A stretch of 64,000 bases of DNA, from contig JH720306.1 in the NCBI GenBank assembly GCA_000231825.2, positions 1,090,199 through 1,154,198 on the forward strand, in the 5' to 3' direction. This document shows, piece by piece, positions 1-11,923 of the stretch. The notes under the pieces are model-generated. The model did not search any database. It was not told the DNA's origin and saw only the letters and a program-made list of their open reading frames with translations. The position numbers were made by a program, and so were the translations under genes. The DNA comes from Tetrahymena elliotti 4EA. Lineage: Eukaryota > Ciliophora > Oligohymenophorea > Hymenostomatida > Tetrahymenidae. The stretch's first letter is position 1, and each line of letters begins with the position of its first letter.

Positions 1-1148
1 TCAATTGCATTTTTCATTTTTTTGCTTTAGCTTTAAGAGTAAAATGCTTAGGAGTACAAATTTATTGCAGTTTTCAAATTTTAATCTAATGGAGGAATTA
101 TAAAACTCATAAAAAAACTTTTCTTTTTAATTTATTGGTCATGCATAATCTTAGTTAATTCACGCTCTTCACTTGCAAAAAGTAATTAATTACCTTGCAA
201 ATTCATCAAGATGTTAGTACAGCCATTCATTATAATGTAGAAAATTATGATAAAATTGATTCCAAATATCTATAGATAGTAGCTCTCTGGATTATATGCT
301 ATTTCAGCAAGACCAACAAAATTTAAGATAAAAGAGATCAAATAAAGATTGATCACTACAAGTGCAACAAAGTAAGTACTAACACTTTTAAACCAACCAA
401 ATGTAGATTTCACAAACTTAGAAAGATCTTGGCCATTCTAATTGATAATTATATTTTTTGTAAAGATTTAAGTACTTTGCTCAGAGGAAGAGTTATTTGC
501 TTGTCTTAGATTACGAATAGTTTGATTATAAAAAAGAGGAAAACAATTTTTGACCATCAGTTTAAAGAGGATAGAGAACTTAGTCAGACCATAATAGCAT
601 ATGTAATAAAATAAGCAAGGTAACCAGAAAAATATTTTTATCATCGTTTTTATATAAAAAAACACTATTTAAAAGCCTTCAATAGGCTCTAAGTCATTTT
701 AGTTTATCAGAATTTTTAAATCGCTTGGATCTGTATTCTAAAACTTTATTAAGTGTTAATAGTATTAGAATAAATTGTTATCAGATTGTTCATTTCTTTG
801 GTAATAATTTTAGCTCATAATCTACATATCATTTTTTTATTTTTTACTATTCTCATATCGCTTTTTGCGCTTATGATCAATGAAAATATCATTTTCATAT
901 AGCTTATAAATGTATAATTCAAATAGTTTCCTATTTATTATCTTGTTTTTTTCTTCAATTTACCTATTAACACTTCGACCTTCGTTATCCCAAATTTATT
1001 CTTTTTTTAAAGCTTTCTCAATTTCCTCTTCTTCAATATCTTAGAATTTTTAATTTAGAGCAGCTTAGTTAATATCTTATTCACCACCTTATGCCATTTA
1101 TGACATTTAAATAACTTGAGAATGTTAAATAAATTAGGAATTATTCAT
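1..1148 (-). CDS. Multi-pass membrane protein, possibly MATE transporter family (3' end cut by window edge)
   Basis: Minus-strand frame, open with TAA/TAG read as Gln from an upstream TGA at 1251-1253. The first in-frame ATG is at 1146-1148 and the frame reaches the left edge, so about 380 N-terminal residues are visible. Residues 1-150 are polar and rich in E, K and Q, hence probably cytosolic. Hydrophobic segments follow, near 640-550 (motif IKIFFWLPCLFYY) and 380-220 (VALVVINLYLISFI, then INFIIIFYIIMNG). The stretch LISFILNFVGLAE, followed by a small-residue turn and, close to the edge, YSQAF, resembles the first two helices of MATE antiporters, where an SQAFG-type motif follows helix 2. 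That is an inference from a short match; the segment between these motifs could hide an intron (GTAATTAATTAC around 190). It could instead be another polytopic transporter. Divergent from the gene starting at 1974. Confidence 0.5.
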
Positions 1149-1973
1149 AGCTTTCTTTGTGTTATAAATTAAACCTTTTTCCTACAGTTTTTGCTCTTAA
1201 AATTAGATATTTTTTATTAAACTTTGTAAAAAAAGCCTCTAAAATTTAAATCATTCACCAACTACTTTATTTTAGTCAAGAGAAAACAAAAAAAACCAAC
1301 TTTTTTTGTTATTCTTATCTCAAATAAATTAGATTGATCAGCTGCTATTCAAAATATTTTCGAAAGTCAACGTAAAACTAAAATTAATCTAAAAGTAAAA
1401 AAATATGAAACAAATATATCTTCATTCAAAGCTGATGCCTCTAAAAATATTTTATTTATTGTTTATCAAAATTATAAAATTTGGTTAAAAGAAATTTTAT
1501 TGTCAAAGAAGATTTTTTTTCCTTTTACTAAAAGTAATATTTAAAAATATTGATAAAAGAGGACAATTAGAATTTTTAACTGAAAGTGGTTAGTCAATAT
1601 TATAAAGAAAATTGATTAATTTTAATAAATAAAATTATATAAGAATTTGTCGCTTCTCTTCATTTTTATAGATCACCCCTATTAATATAATTAAAATGAT
1701 CAAATCAATAGATTTTTTTCTATCACTTTTTATTAACATCACCCAAAATCAAATATCTCTATCTCAATTAAAACACTTTTATGATTTCTATTTCAATTAA
1801 TATTTAGAAAGAGTTACTAATCAAATATCTAATATAGATGTGCATTCAGTGGATTATTAAGTTAAAAGAAAAGGCAAATATTAATTAGTAAGTAAACTAA
1901 AAATTTTAATTTAATAACAAATTAATAGCAGGAGCAAATAGAGATAAATATTACACATTTTTTATTGTTAATT
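1149..1973. other. Divergent intergenic spacer
   Basis: Very AT-rich, with short poly-A/T tracts. It lies between the start of the minus-strand membrane protein and the plus-strand gene at 1974, so it should hold both promoters and 5' leaders. I recognise no defined motif in it. Confidence 0.6.
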
Positions 1974-4799
1974 ATGGGATAAATAGCATCTAAAATACTA
2001 TTTTAGGATAATTTGGTTTACTGTATAACTGAAAGTAATGCGCAGCAGAATTATATGTTTGATTTATTATACAGAAAAAGATAGTGTGATGACACATATT
2101 TGGATAGGTTTTTTAAAGAGATAGATATGATGCAATATTTTATAAAATAGCTAGAAACCTTTAATGGTTAAGTGTCTTTTGAATAGAATGTTAAAAATTA
2201 CTAGGGTGAAGAATTTAAAAGTTAACTTAGTGATTAAGATATTCCTGAGGAGCCATAAATTTTAACTTTAGATAAACAAAAAATCTAAAAATTTCAATAT
2301 CAAGTTAATTAAATGGGCTTTTTTGTTGACCAAACCTATAGAGATATTTCAAAATAAATAGGCTAGATATAACATTAAAATCAGCGTAAGTTATTCAATC
2401 AAGACTTTTATATTAAATTAGTTAAATTATTGAATATAAAAATAATTGAATTATATTTGTTTAGAACTATTCTAAAAAAACAAAAGACGCAAACTCAAAC
2501 AAATTTAAATTTGCTTACCTCACCAAAAATTCTTTTTCATTTTATTAAAAATTTTGAGTTAAATTATTTATTATTTGGTTTGTAAAATGTCTTATTGATT
2601 TTATTAAAATATTTTATAGCTTCAATCAATGTTTTGAATTAGTCTCAAGCTAATAATGAATAAATGCTAGGTCAGAAAAGTTTTGATGCAAAACTTTACT
2701 TTTATGGAAAAAATGAGCCTTACATGCCAATTTCAGCTGATGAATAAAATGATAAATTTAAAAAAATAAGTGATGATATAGATGATGCTTTACATTAAAT
2801 TTTAGTTAATACAGCATAACCGATTTAAGAAAGTAAAAGAAAAAACATTCAATAGTTCATTTTATTTTAAAAATAGGAAAATGATTTTAAACAATTAATT
2901 AATCTCAAGCATTTATTTATCAACTACATTATGTTACCTGTGAGAATAGTTATCTCTACTTTTGTTTTTATCTTAGTTTCGCCTTTTTATTTAATAAACT
3001 TTATTGTCACTATTTTTGATACTGATGATTCTTAACTCACAGTAAACAAAAAATAGTGTGGTATTCTAAGTTTGCTTCCATGTTCAAAAAGTTATAGGTA
3101 TAGATATTTTGATTAAGATATCAACATAAGTAAATATAAATCTCCTATATAATTCTTAGATTATGTTATGTTTTGGTTTTAAATAGCTATTCTAATTGCC
3201 TTTCTTTTGTTAAATTATCTTTACCCAGATAATAGCTAATAAAATAGTAATATGAAAGTTATCGTCTGTTTTGCAATTAGCAATAAAATTTTGCTTTTTC
3301 TGTTGTAAATTCTCTCTCAATGTACAGATACGCGCTTGCACTTTTACCTATGTATTTAGGAGAAAATATAAATTTTTGAAAACTTGGAAATTAGTGATAA
3401 AAGTTTATGCTTTGAATTCTTAAGAAAACCACTTGAAATAGAGCTTGTTAGATAGATAGAATCTTATTACTTTGAAAATTAAAATCTCAAAGATATTATC
3501 GAAAAGAAGAAATCTAGCAGCTATTAGAATAATTAAGTAGATTTTAAGGATAGATAATTATTTAGTGGAATAGGCTTTTTCTATTAATATCTATTTACTC
3601 CCATTAAGAAACCTCTTTCAACAAACACAATAGGTTTAGATTAAGATTACCTTTTTTTATATAATCAAAGATATAAAATTACTACATAAAAGATTGTATT
3701 AAAAGTTGTTAACCTTCTAGTTAGTGTTAGCTTCTAGGTTCTTAAATGGATTTGCATTCTTTTTTTGATTTTTAATCTAATTTTAGTAGTTCTTTAATAC
3801 CTTAAAATTTCACTCTATAATTTAGACAAGTTTGAATATCTTTAAAATTATTTTAAGAACTTTTCAAATATTATTTTTATTCTTTTGTTTGATTTTGAAT
3901 GTTCAGCTATTTAAATCTTAAGATCCTATCGTAATTCTCTCAAAAGACTAACATACATGCTATAATATGATAGAAGTGATAAAGCTCTTGAATAAGATGA
4001 AGAATTCATAAATGATTTCCCCTGCATAAACATATTCTGTATTTAATCTATTAATACTTGGTATAACATGAGAAAGATAACATTTGAATAAAATGTAGTA
4101 TAAAAAAATGTAGTTATGCTTCATTCATTGCTTGAATTTTTTGTAGCTGTATCTGTTGTAATCTTGTTTTGGCCAACCATAAATTCTTATCTTTTTGTTT
4201 AGGAAACATGTGAAGGTCTTGTTGTTAATAGTTAAAATATAGTTGCCTTAACCATATTGCTTTATAAAATAGTAATCAAATCTCTTTATGGAGTCACCAA
4301 AAATTTTTGTGTTATAAATTCCTCATACTATGAACATATTGAAATTTTAAGAGATATTTAAAAAACATTATCATTAATCACTCCAGTTTAATAATATAAA
4401 AAAGTTATTAATAAATTTTAGAATGTTGATGTTTACAAGTAAAAAAAAATTAGTATTTTACAGATTGAGGCAGTGATATAGATAAGAAGATTAGTCTAGC
4501 TATCTCAGGAAAAATAAGATTAGCTATAAAAAGATGAATCAGATTAAATATCTCAAGAAATAGAATATTTAGAAAAATTAATAGATACATACGAAACCAT
4601 AATTAACGATCTTTAAAAAAATTAAAAAACTAGTTAACTTTACTTTTTAGGTATTCTACCTATAACTAATGATGAAATTAATGGTATCTTATGTTTCTTT
4701 ATCCCATTTATATTTAGAATACTTCTTAAATTGTTCAAAAAATCTGATTTCTCAATCTTAAAAGAAATTGTAGATAAAATTTATAATAACTATAAGTGA
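1974..4799 (+). CDS. Large uncharacterised multi-pass membrane protein, 941 aa, single exon
   Basis: Uninterrupted frame of 942 codons from ATG 1974 to TGA 4797, with dozens of internal TAA/TAG codons read as Gln. I do not recognise the family. The N-terminus MGQIASK fits the MGxxxS N-myristoylation pattern. Polar regions alternate with hydrophobic segments near residues 312-345 (LPVRIVISTFVFILV), 395-420 (VMFWFQIAILIAFLLL), 427-445, 585-610 (WICILFLIFNLILVV), 718-742 (FVAVSVVILFWP) and 752-770. The segments around 450-560 and 620-700 are hydrophilic and probably loops. The C-terminus carries an amphipathic stretch after residue 800. Directly after the stop, another frame stays coding-like to TGA 4990-4992, which may mean a frameshift or an unrecognised last intron. 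The next gene also begins MGQ. Confidence 0.8.
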
Positions 4800-6142
4800 G
4801 CCTCTTCAAGTTGAAGAAATTTTAAATGATTTAAAACTAATCTCAAAAAATAAGAAAAATAAATTACTAAGAAATAAGATGCTAATGAAAAGAACTTTAG
4901 CTATGAAATAATCTATCGAAAGGGTTCAGATCAAAAGAATAAACATTTCAAAAATATTACCAAATTAAAATAAATATTAAAAATTAAACTGACAATCTAG
5001 ATTAATTAAGATTTCATTTTTTCTAAAATTTTATTTATTTATTTACCTATTAAAAATAATTAAGAAATTACCAATTTAAATTTATTATTTATTGATTCCA
5101 TCCTAATTTAAATAATTTAAAAAATGATCCTTCTTTAAAAAAATGTTGACAAGATCTTATTTTATGTAAGAAATCTTGTAATAAGCATTCCAGAAATAAT
5201 ATTCTCATTAAATTCAATCATTTAATGCTTTTTAATATTTTCAAAACTAAAATACTTTTTTTATTTATTTTGTTAGTCAATAAATGATTTTGTGAATTAA
5301 AAACAAATATTGTCAATTCCTTTTAGATCTCCCCAGTTTTTTCCCTAATATGGAGAGATCTCATTTTGAATGTCTATTTTATTTAGTAAAAAAATTAATA
5401 ACTTAAAATTTTAATGAAAATCAATCACGATAGATTTTATTATCCAAAAAATGGTATTTTGAAAAAAAAGGATGCAGTAGTTATTTATTATTTAATTTAT
5501 TAAATTGAGCCTTCTTTTTGTATAAATTTTTTAGATTGGAGGGGAGGTCTCATTTTGTATGGATTTTATGGGGAGATCTCAAAATGAATGGATTATTTTT
5601 GGAAGATCTAAAGGAATTGACAGTAATCCATTTCTTATAAAATATTAAGCAATTAAACTTAGAAATTAAATAAGATTCTTCACAAATTTAACCAGTAAAA
5701 GTAATTTTTCTAGTTTTTGAGATAGATTCTTTTACAAGAATAACAATTTATTATAAACAAATTATCAAATGGATAAATATACTGAAAATTCTGGGATTAT
5801 ATGGTAAGAAGTATTCAAATTTTGATATAGACAAGCTCACAAGTAAAAACAATGTGAGATGTTAATAGCTAAGTAATGATAGATGTTAATGAATTTTTTA
5901 TTATTCTTATGAAAAACTATTAATTAATATTTTAATAGATTTTCTGCTATTTCAAGTTTTGTAAAAGTGATTGATTAATTGATTTATAAAAACCATATAT
6001 ACTTTTCAGTTTAACCTTTTTTCAAAATTAATTAATAAAATATACTTTTTGCTTGCTGATAATTAAAGTATCAAGTTTTTTAGATTTAGTTAAAATTTCA
6101 AGTAAACTAACTAGGATTACATTTAGTTATATCTTATAAATT
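4800..6142. other. Intergenic spacer with an inverted repeat
   Basis: 1.3 kb of AT-rich sequence. The first 190 nt stay open in frame 4801-4992 (see findings). The middle holds an inverted repeat, annotated separately. The remainder shows no gene and is presumably the promoter region of the gene at 6143. Confidence 0.6.
5311..5622. repeat. About 310-bp element with terminal inverted repeats and internal GAGATCTC motifs
   Basis: The left end reads TGTCAATTCCTTTTAGATCT (5311-5330). The right end (5604-5622) is its reverse complement apart from one T. Inside, GAGATCTCATTTTGAATG (5354-5371), a close relative at 5545-5563 and GAGATCTCAAAATGAATG (5573-5590) repeat around the palindrome GAGATCTC. 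The arms are far more GC-rich than their surroundings. The architecture resembles a small non-autonomous terminal-inverted-repeat element or a remnant of one, but no target-site duplication is obvious. Confidence 0.6.
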
Positions 6143-8548
6143 ATGGGATAAGTAGCTATTACAATATAAAATAAGTGTTGTTGTTAAGATTCAGATTCTA
6201 AAAATGGATATGTGCAGCTTGACTAAGACTTTTAGCAAATTTAGATAGATTAAGAGTTTTTCAATTAGTAGCAGTGGTATATTAAAGAAGACAATAAACT
6301 TCTTTTCAATCCAGATAAATTTATATTTCTCTATACAGGCTATAAAAAAGATCATGTAATGATTTACATTAATTTTGAAGAAATAATTTTAAAATATTTT
6401 TTGAAGTTAAGTGGTCTTTCTAAAAATAGCATCAAGATTAATCCTAAATTTTCATTTTTATAAACAGGATGATATGAGCAAGCATTGGGAAAAGTTAGAT
6501 TTAAGATAAACAATAAAGCATGGCATATTTTAAAGAGAAAATAATTATGAAGTTCTTGCTTTAAAATGGAAGTATCTTATTAGAAAGTAAGTATTATTGA
6601 TTTGCCATTGCAAATGATTTTTTTGCAATTTTTGTTACTTACATTTTGATTATTTTGTAAAATAGAGGAGTTCCCATGAATTTAATGAGAACAATAATCT
6701 TAGATATTTACAAGCGTACCTTCACTGATAATCTTTAAGAATATACTATAGCTTTAAATATCATATTTAAAGATAATATACCTGCTTAGATAAAAACAGC
6801 TCCTCTATTAATGGATGATGATCGCCCTATTGAAGAAGTGGTTAAATTTAGTATTCTTAATGAAAAAGGATATGAAGCACTTAAAAGAATATTATGGGTT
6901 TTAAAAGAAATGTATCATTAAATCGATTATAATCCAATGGTTGTATAAATAGCTACATTACTTTTGGTATTTTTAAAAGAAGAAGAAGCTTATGCTGTTT
7001 TGAAGCTGATGATAGAAGATTCTACAAAATTACTGAATGAATCAAAACAAGTAATTATATTATTAATATTATTGTTGTTGTAGGAGTCCAAGAAATAAAA
7101 TAAGAATTTAATAATCTCTAAAAATATCTTAAAATTACAAACACCTAATTTAATACTTATTTTTAGTGAATATTTTGATAAAATTTATATTAGAATTCAT
7201 CTAGTGAAGAGCAGAGATCTCTAAGATGGCACTTTTTGATGAAAAAAGCTGATTTTACAAGGTATTTTTTAATATTTTATTATCATATTTAAAAGATTCA
7301 TTAATTTATAAATAGATTTGCAAAATCATTCTTTGACACTGTCTCTTCGAAAAGCAAAACATTTAAATAAATCCTTTAGCATTTTAAAGATATTGGTTTT
7401 GATTATTTAGATCTATTTAAAGATATTACTAATAGTATATTTTCTGGATATCTAAATTTCAGTACAGTAATCAAGATTTTTATAATTTATATGAACGAAG
7501 GAATAAAAGTCTATTTTAGATTTATGTATGCTCTTTGTAGAGTTATTTACAAAGATATTCTAAAGGTAAATTACATTTCTATTTATTAACTTGAAACATT
7601 TATCTTTCTATCTATTCCATCAGGTTAGAGATATTTCTACCATGAAAAGTCTTATTAGAAAATAGGGATTAAATATGAAACCAAAATAAATTAAAGAAAT
7701 GATAAATGTAAATATTTTTCTTGATAATTAAAAAAATCTTATTTAGGTTTTATTTCATACAGAAAGCTTTTAGTTTAAGATTAGTTAAAGTTAATTAAAC
7801 ACTTTAGCGTTACAGTGTTCCTGAAAATGAAGCTTTTGAAATGACAAGAAAAATATACTTTATTCCTCACTTAGACCAAGAATCAAATATCATAAATTAA
7901 GAATAAGTAAATTCTATTTCAAGGTATTTTTGTTAATTCTAAGAATGTTAAAAAAATATTAAAGCTTGAAACAATATGGGGCTGGTTACCTTAGATTTTA
8001 AAATTGTCAGATGGTGTTTAAGTATGGTGTTCAAACTAAGATGGTTATTCATTAGCAAATTTATATAAAAGATGTGAATAATATTCGGGAAAGTAAATGT
8101 TGATGTTAGTTAAAGCTTGTAATAATTCTGTAAGTTTTATTTTAAAATCAAATCAAAAAGTAATCTTTAAATTTCAATAGATATTCGGAGCTTACTGTGA
8201 TTAAATGTTAAAGCCTTAAGCAAATTATTTTGGTTCATTTGAGTCTTTTGTTTTTTAACTTGAACCAGAGCCAGTAAAGTACTCCACACAAGAAGATTAA
8301 ACTAACCATCTTTTCTGTTGCTTAGACTATTTCTCTTTTGGTGCTGAAAAGTAAACAAATAAAAAATATTTTTGAAAATAACATTTTAATTTAAATTTAA
8401 ATAAAACAGCCCTGCTTTTTAAATTGATAGTACCTTGAGTAGAGGAAATACAGATGCTTCTAAGACATACAAAAATCCTATTTTAACAGGTGATGTAAAT
8501 AAAAAGTAATTCACATGTATAGAATTTGAAATTTATACATTTGAATGA
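6143..8548 (+). CDS. TBC-TLDc domain protein (TBC1D24-like putative Rab GAP), 578 aa, 10 exons
   Basis: Exons: 6143-6355, 6468-6586, 6666-7050, 7194-7261, 7316-7565, 7624-7707, 7763-7906, 7965-8129, 8181-8350, 8410-8548, all joined by GT...AG. The start 7965 is uncertain; 7944 also keeps frame. Residues about 100-360 read as a TBC Rab-GAP domain: WKYLIRKGVPMNL, then YNPMVVQIATLLLVFL and EEEAYAVLKLMIEDS, then GIKVYFRFMYAL. The canonical Arg and Gln fingers are not clear, so GAP activity is doubtful. Residues about 420-578 are a TLDc domain: IWGWLPQILKLSDGVQ, DGYSLANLYKRCEQYS, SIFGAYCDQM, YFGSFESFVFQLEP. This pairing and order is that of TBC1D24/Skywalker, a phosphoinositide-binding regulator of vesicle traffic and oxidative-stress response. 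The N-terminus MGQVAITIQNKCCC suggests lipid anchoring by palmitoylation. Confidence 0.8.
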
Positions 8549-8662
8549 GAAAATACTAAGAATAAAGGTTGCTGCTTGGGTTCTAAAATTAATTAATTTT
8601 AAATAATTTCTAAATAAATAAATAGATATTTATTAACGGTTATATATAAGTGATTAAATAAA

Positions 8663-8680
8663 AGCTAGCTAGCTAGCTAG
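8663..8680. repeat. AGCT tandem microsatellite
   Basis: Four and a half copies of AGCT in the spacer between the TBC-TLDc gene and the tRNA gene. No function is implied. Confidence 0.7.
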
Positions 8681-8868
8681 TTTGTTAGTTATATTTTGTA
8701 TAATATCTGTCAATTCTTTCAAACTATTACCTATTTATTGTATTAATATTAATCATCATCTTTTCACATATTTTAATGAAATTTCTTTATTTAAATTTAA
8801 TTATCTTTCTAAAAGGCTCTAAAGATAAATATTAGGTTTTACTGACTAAAAATTTAATTAAAAAAAAT

Positions 8869-8940
8869 GATTCCTCCGAGGTTTGAACTCGGGACCTTCA
8901 GTGTGTTAGACTGACGTGATAACCACTACACTAAGGAATC
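8869..8940 (-). tRNA. tRNA-Val (anticodon AAC)
   Basis: The reverse complement folds as a 72-nt cloverleaf with no intron: acceptor GATTCCT pairs with AGGAATC, the anticodon stem TCAGT/ACTGA closes the loop CTAACAC (anticodon AAC), and the T-arm CCGAG-TTCGAAC-CTCGG is intact. The D-arm TAGTGTAGTGGTTATCACG matches the usual eukaryotic tRNA-Val and holds box A; box B lies in the T-arm. CCA is not encoded. A run of T (minus strand, 8861-8867) directly downstream serves as the Pol III terminator. The G of the acceptor and the GC-rich body stand out sharply from the AT-rich flanks. Confidence 0.97.
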
Positions 8941-9206
8941 GTGCTTGATGAATAACATAGATTACGAATTAGTATTTACTATAATTTTGGATATTATTTA
9001 AATTTCAGTAACCATATCTTAAATTATGTCAATATTTTAAAAAAATATATATTATCTTATTCAATTCAAGTTCAAGTAGACTGATTGAAAGAAACAATTT
9101 AGTTTTTTAGTTGTTTGGATTATTTTTTTTAAATAATTAATTATTTAAAATTAAAAAATTTAATAACTTCAAATATAAAAAAGAGGAATTTTAAAACGTA
9201 GAATAA

Positions 9207-10937
9207 ATGAACATAGACTGGAACAAGCTGTAATAGGATGGGAAGCTAGAGGATCCTAATATTTAGAGTATCATCAATGAGGTTAAATAGTAATTCATAG
9301 AAGAGAAAATGAAAAAGTGTTATGAAAAAAATGAAGAAATTAAATAAAATTCAAATAAGGAAAGGAATATATTAGAGCAAATAGCTTTAGATCAATTAGA
9401 GGAAGAAGAAACTTAAAGAAAATTGGAAGAAAGTAAAAGCGTTTAAAATACATAAAGTTAGTAAAACAAGAATCCTAATGTAAAAGTCTGCTAAAATTGC
9501 AAATAATCAGACAAGAAGGTAAGTTCTTGCGCTGGTTGTAAAGAAGTTTATTATTGTTCAGTCGAATGCCAAAAGGTAGATTGGAAAAACCATAAAAAAC
9601 CTTGTCAAATTAAATAGGAAGAAATAAAAGAGCTTTAGAGATTAGAAGAGAGAAAAAAGAAAAAGAATATAGATTGGTTTGAAAAAATAGATAATTGTGG
9701 TCAAGGTAATTTTAGCATCATTTAAAAAATGTCAGAAAAATCAACAGGGAAAATTTATGCTATTAAAGTATTAGAGAAGAAAAGATTGAAATAATTAGGA
9801 AAAGAGAAAGATGTAATTATGGAAAAGCATGCTCTTTAAAAGCTTAGTGGGTCTCCTTATGTAATTGAACTATTAGATACATTTTCTGATGAGTTATGTT
9901 TGTATATGCAAATGGAGTTTGTTAATGGAGGCGAATTATGGAATTACTGTCGTATATTTGGTCTAATAGGAACTTCACTTGTCAGATATTTCTTTGCTAA
10001 AATACTTGTTGCTTTAGAGTTTATTCATTCTAAAGGTAAATTATTAATAAATATGATATTCTTTTTTAAAAATTAGTTATTTATAAAATATTTAGGTATT
10101 ATTCATAGAGATATTAAAACAGAAAATATTTTGGTTACTTAGGAAGACAAAAATGTTAAATTTTGCGATTTCGGAACAAGTAGAGATGCTCTTGATGACA
10201 GTATTTAAGGAGCTGGTACAGGTAGACCAGGTAAAAAGATGTTTGAACATTTTGTTGGAACACCTAATTTTATGGCTCCTGAATGTGTTAGAAATAAAGC
10301 AAGTGAGTATAGCAGTGATATTTTCAGTTTAGGAGGTTTAGTCTTCTAGCTCTAAACAGGATTTCCTCCATTTTTAGGAAGAAGTGAATATTTAATCTTT
10401 TTGTAATCAGAAAAAGAAGATCCAATATTTTAAGAGGAATTATGGTAAAATTAAGAAGACTTAAAAGACTTAGTATTAAAAATGATGAAGAAAGATATGA
10501 ATCAAAGAATTACTATCTCCGAGATTAAAAAGCACCCTTATTTTAAAAACATAGACTGGAATAATCTTCCCACTTATGAAGAATCTCTTTAAAACTTTAC
10601 AAAAGAAGAAAGATTTTTCTAAAATGTAAAAGGAGATTTAATTAGCAATTTTTAGAATTTGAATGAAAAAGCAGATTTGGTAGATTAAAAATTCAAAGAA
10701 TGGGAATAAAAGTTAGAAAATATAGATGAATTCAATTCGGAATAGAAAACTTCAATGCTTAAAAGATTATAATTCATGTATAAGCAAGGAAAGTAAATGT
10801 TTAACATAGATGAATTCTTCTGGCAAGACTTTTAACTACCTGACAGAGGAAATTAAAAAAAAGAGTAATCTGATGATGAAGATGATGACGACGATGAAGA
10901 CGATCAACATTAAAATAAAAATAAAAAAACCAAATGA
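9207..10937 (+). CDS. PDK1-like AGC serine/threonine kinase with N-terminal MYND zinc finger, 556 aa
   Basis: Two exons, 9207-10035 and 10096-10937; the 60-nt intron cuts just before the catalytic loop. Residues about 95-133 form a MYND finger: CQNC, CAGC, YYCSVECQ, DWKNHKKPC, with all Cys/His ligands in place. The kinase domain covers about residues 154-460: glycine loop GQGNFS, lysine in YAIKVLEK (near 187), HRDIKTEN (near 280), CDFGTS (near 301) and GTPNFMAPE. The stretch SSDIFSLGGLVFQLQTGFPPF followed by EYLIF is characteristic of PDK1, the activator of AGC kinases. No PH domain follows; the C-terminus ends in an acidic D/E run and KKTK. MYND fingers usually bind Pro-rich partners, so the finger may choose substrates. 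Kinase identity is sure; PDK1 affiliation is likely; the fusion is the unusual part. Confidence 0.88.
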
Positions 10938-11923
10938 AATAAATAAATAAAACAGCTTAAGTTTTAATTTAAACTTAATCTATATATTTCTTGTAGTATT
11001 AATATTTAATATGTTAAAATAATCATGTTTAAGGAAAATCCTTTCATGTATTTCATCTTAAATTTTTTAGTAAAAATCAAATTCTTCTAAAATTTAATTC
11101 AGATGTATTAAAAGGCCAATAATGTACCTCGAACTAAATTTTTTAGTTAGAATCAAATTCTTCACTACATTTTATTTAGATAATACATTATTAAAAGACC
11201 ACCAACTAGCTAAAAGTTAGTTTAAATATTTTATTTTTCATTAAATTATTTTAAAGCTAAGAAGTATTTAAAATCTAATTTCATAAAAATATATTTGAGT
11301 GTTTTAAGGGTATAGATATCGATTCAATAATAACTTTCTTAAAATATATTTATGAGCTATTTTTTTTAAATGAAATAAAAAATATGAAAAAAATCTAGTT
11401 TTTTATGATTGAGAGAGACAAAATCAATCATAACTTTTTTATTTGATCTCTCAATTGATTGAAATAAAATAGTTATGAATTATGTGATTACAAAATATTT
11501 ATTTAACTATTTAATTTAAACTTTTGGTAAAGCAAATTATTAACTTATTTAGGTAAAAGATCAAAGATTGAAATTTAATATTATTAAATTACGACAGAAA
11601 ATATAACCAATTATTAACTTTACATAAAGCTGAAATTAAAAAAGAATTATTAAAAGTAAAAAAAAAATCAAAATTACAAACTATTAACTCCTTGAGGTAA
11701 TTTAATTACTCATCAAAGTAGATTTTAGTCGTTTAATTTTTTACTAATTGATTCATGTAAAATTTTTTAAATAAATGATCTCATTTAAAGAGTTAATCAA
11801 AAAAAATCTTTGATAATTATAAATTATTTAATAAGTAGAAATAACAAAACAAAACAAAAATTTAGCAAAGCTTTCTAAGCAAACACATTTTCACTTTTTA
11901 TTTAGAATTTATATTTTATCCAA
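10938..11923. other. Intergenic spacer
   Basis: About 1 kb of AT-rich sequence between two plus-strand genes. It holds an imperfect repeat of about 20 nt containing TTTTTTAGT(T/A)A(A/G)AATCAAATTCTTC (around 11063 and 11137) and a GAGAGA-containing stem (11412-11457, GATTGAGAGAGA against TCTCTCAATTGATTG). No gene seen. Confidence 0.55.

Noticed and set aside
7051..7083. 33-nt mini-intron in the TBC region
   Set aside because: It splits well but leaves a TGA at 7231; an intron 7051-7193 restores the frame into RSLRWHFLMKKADF.
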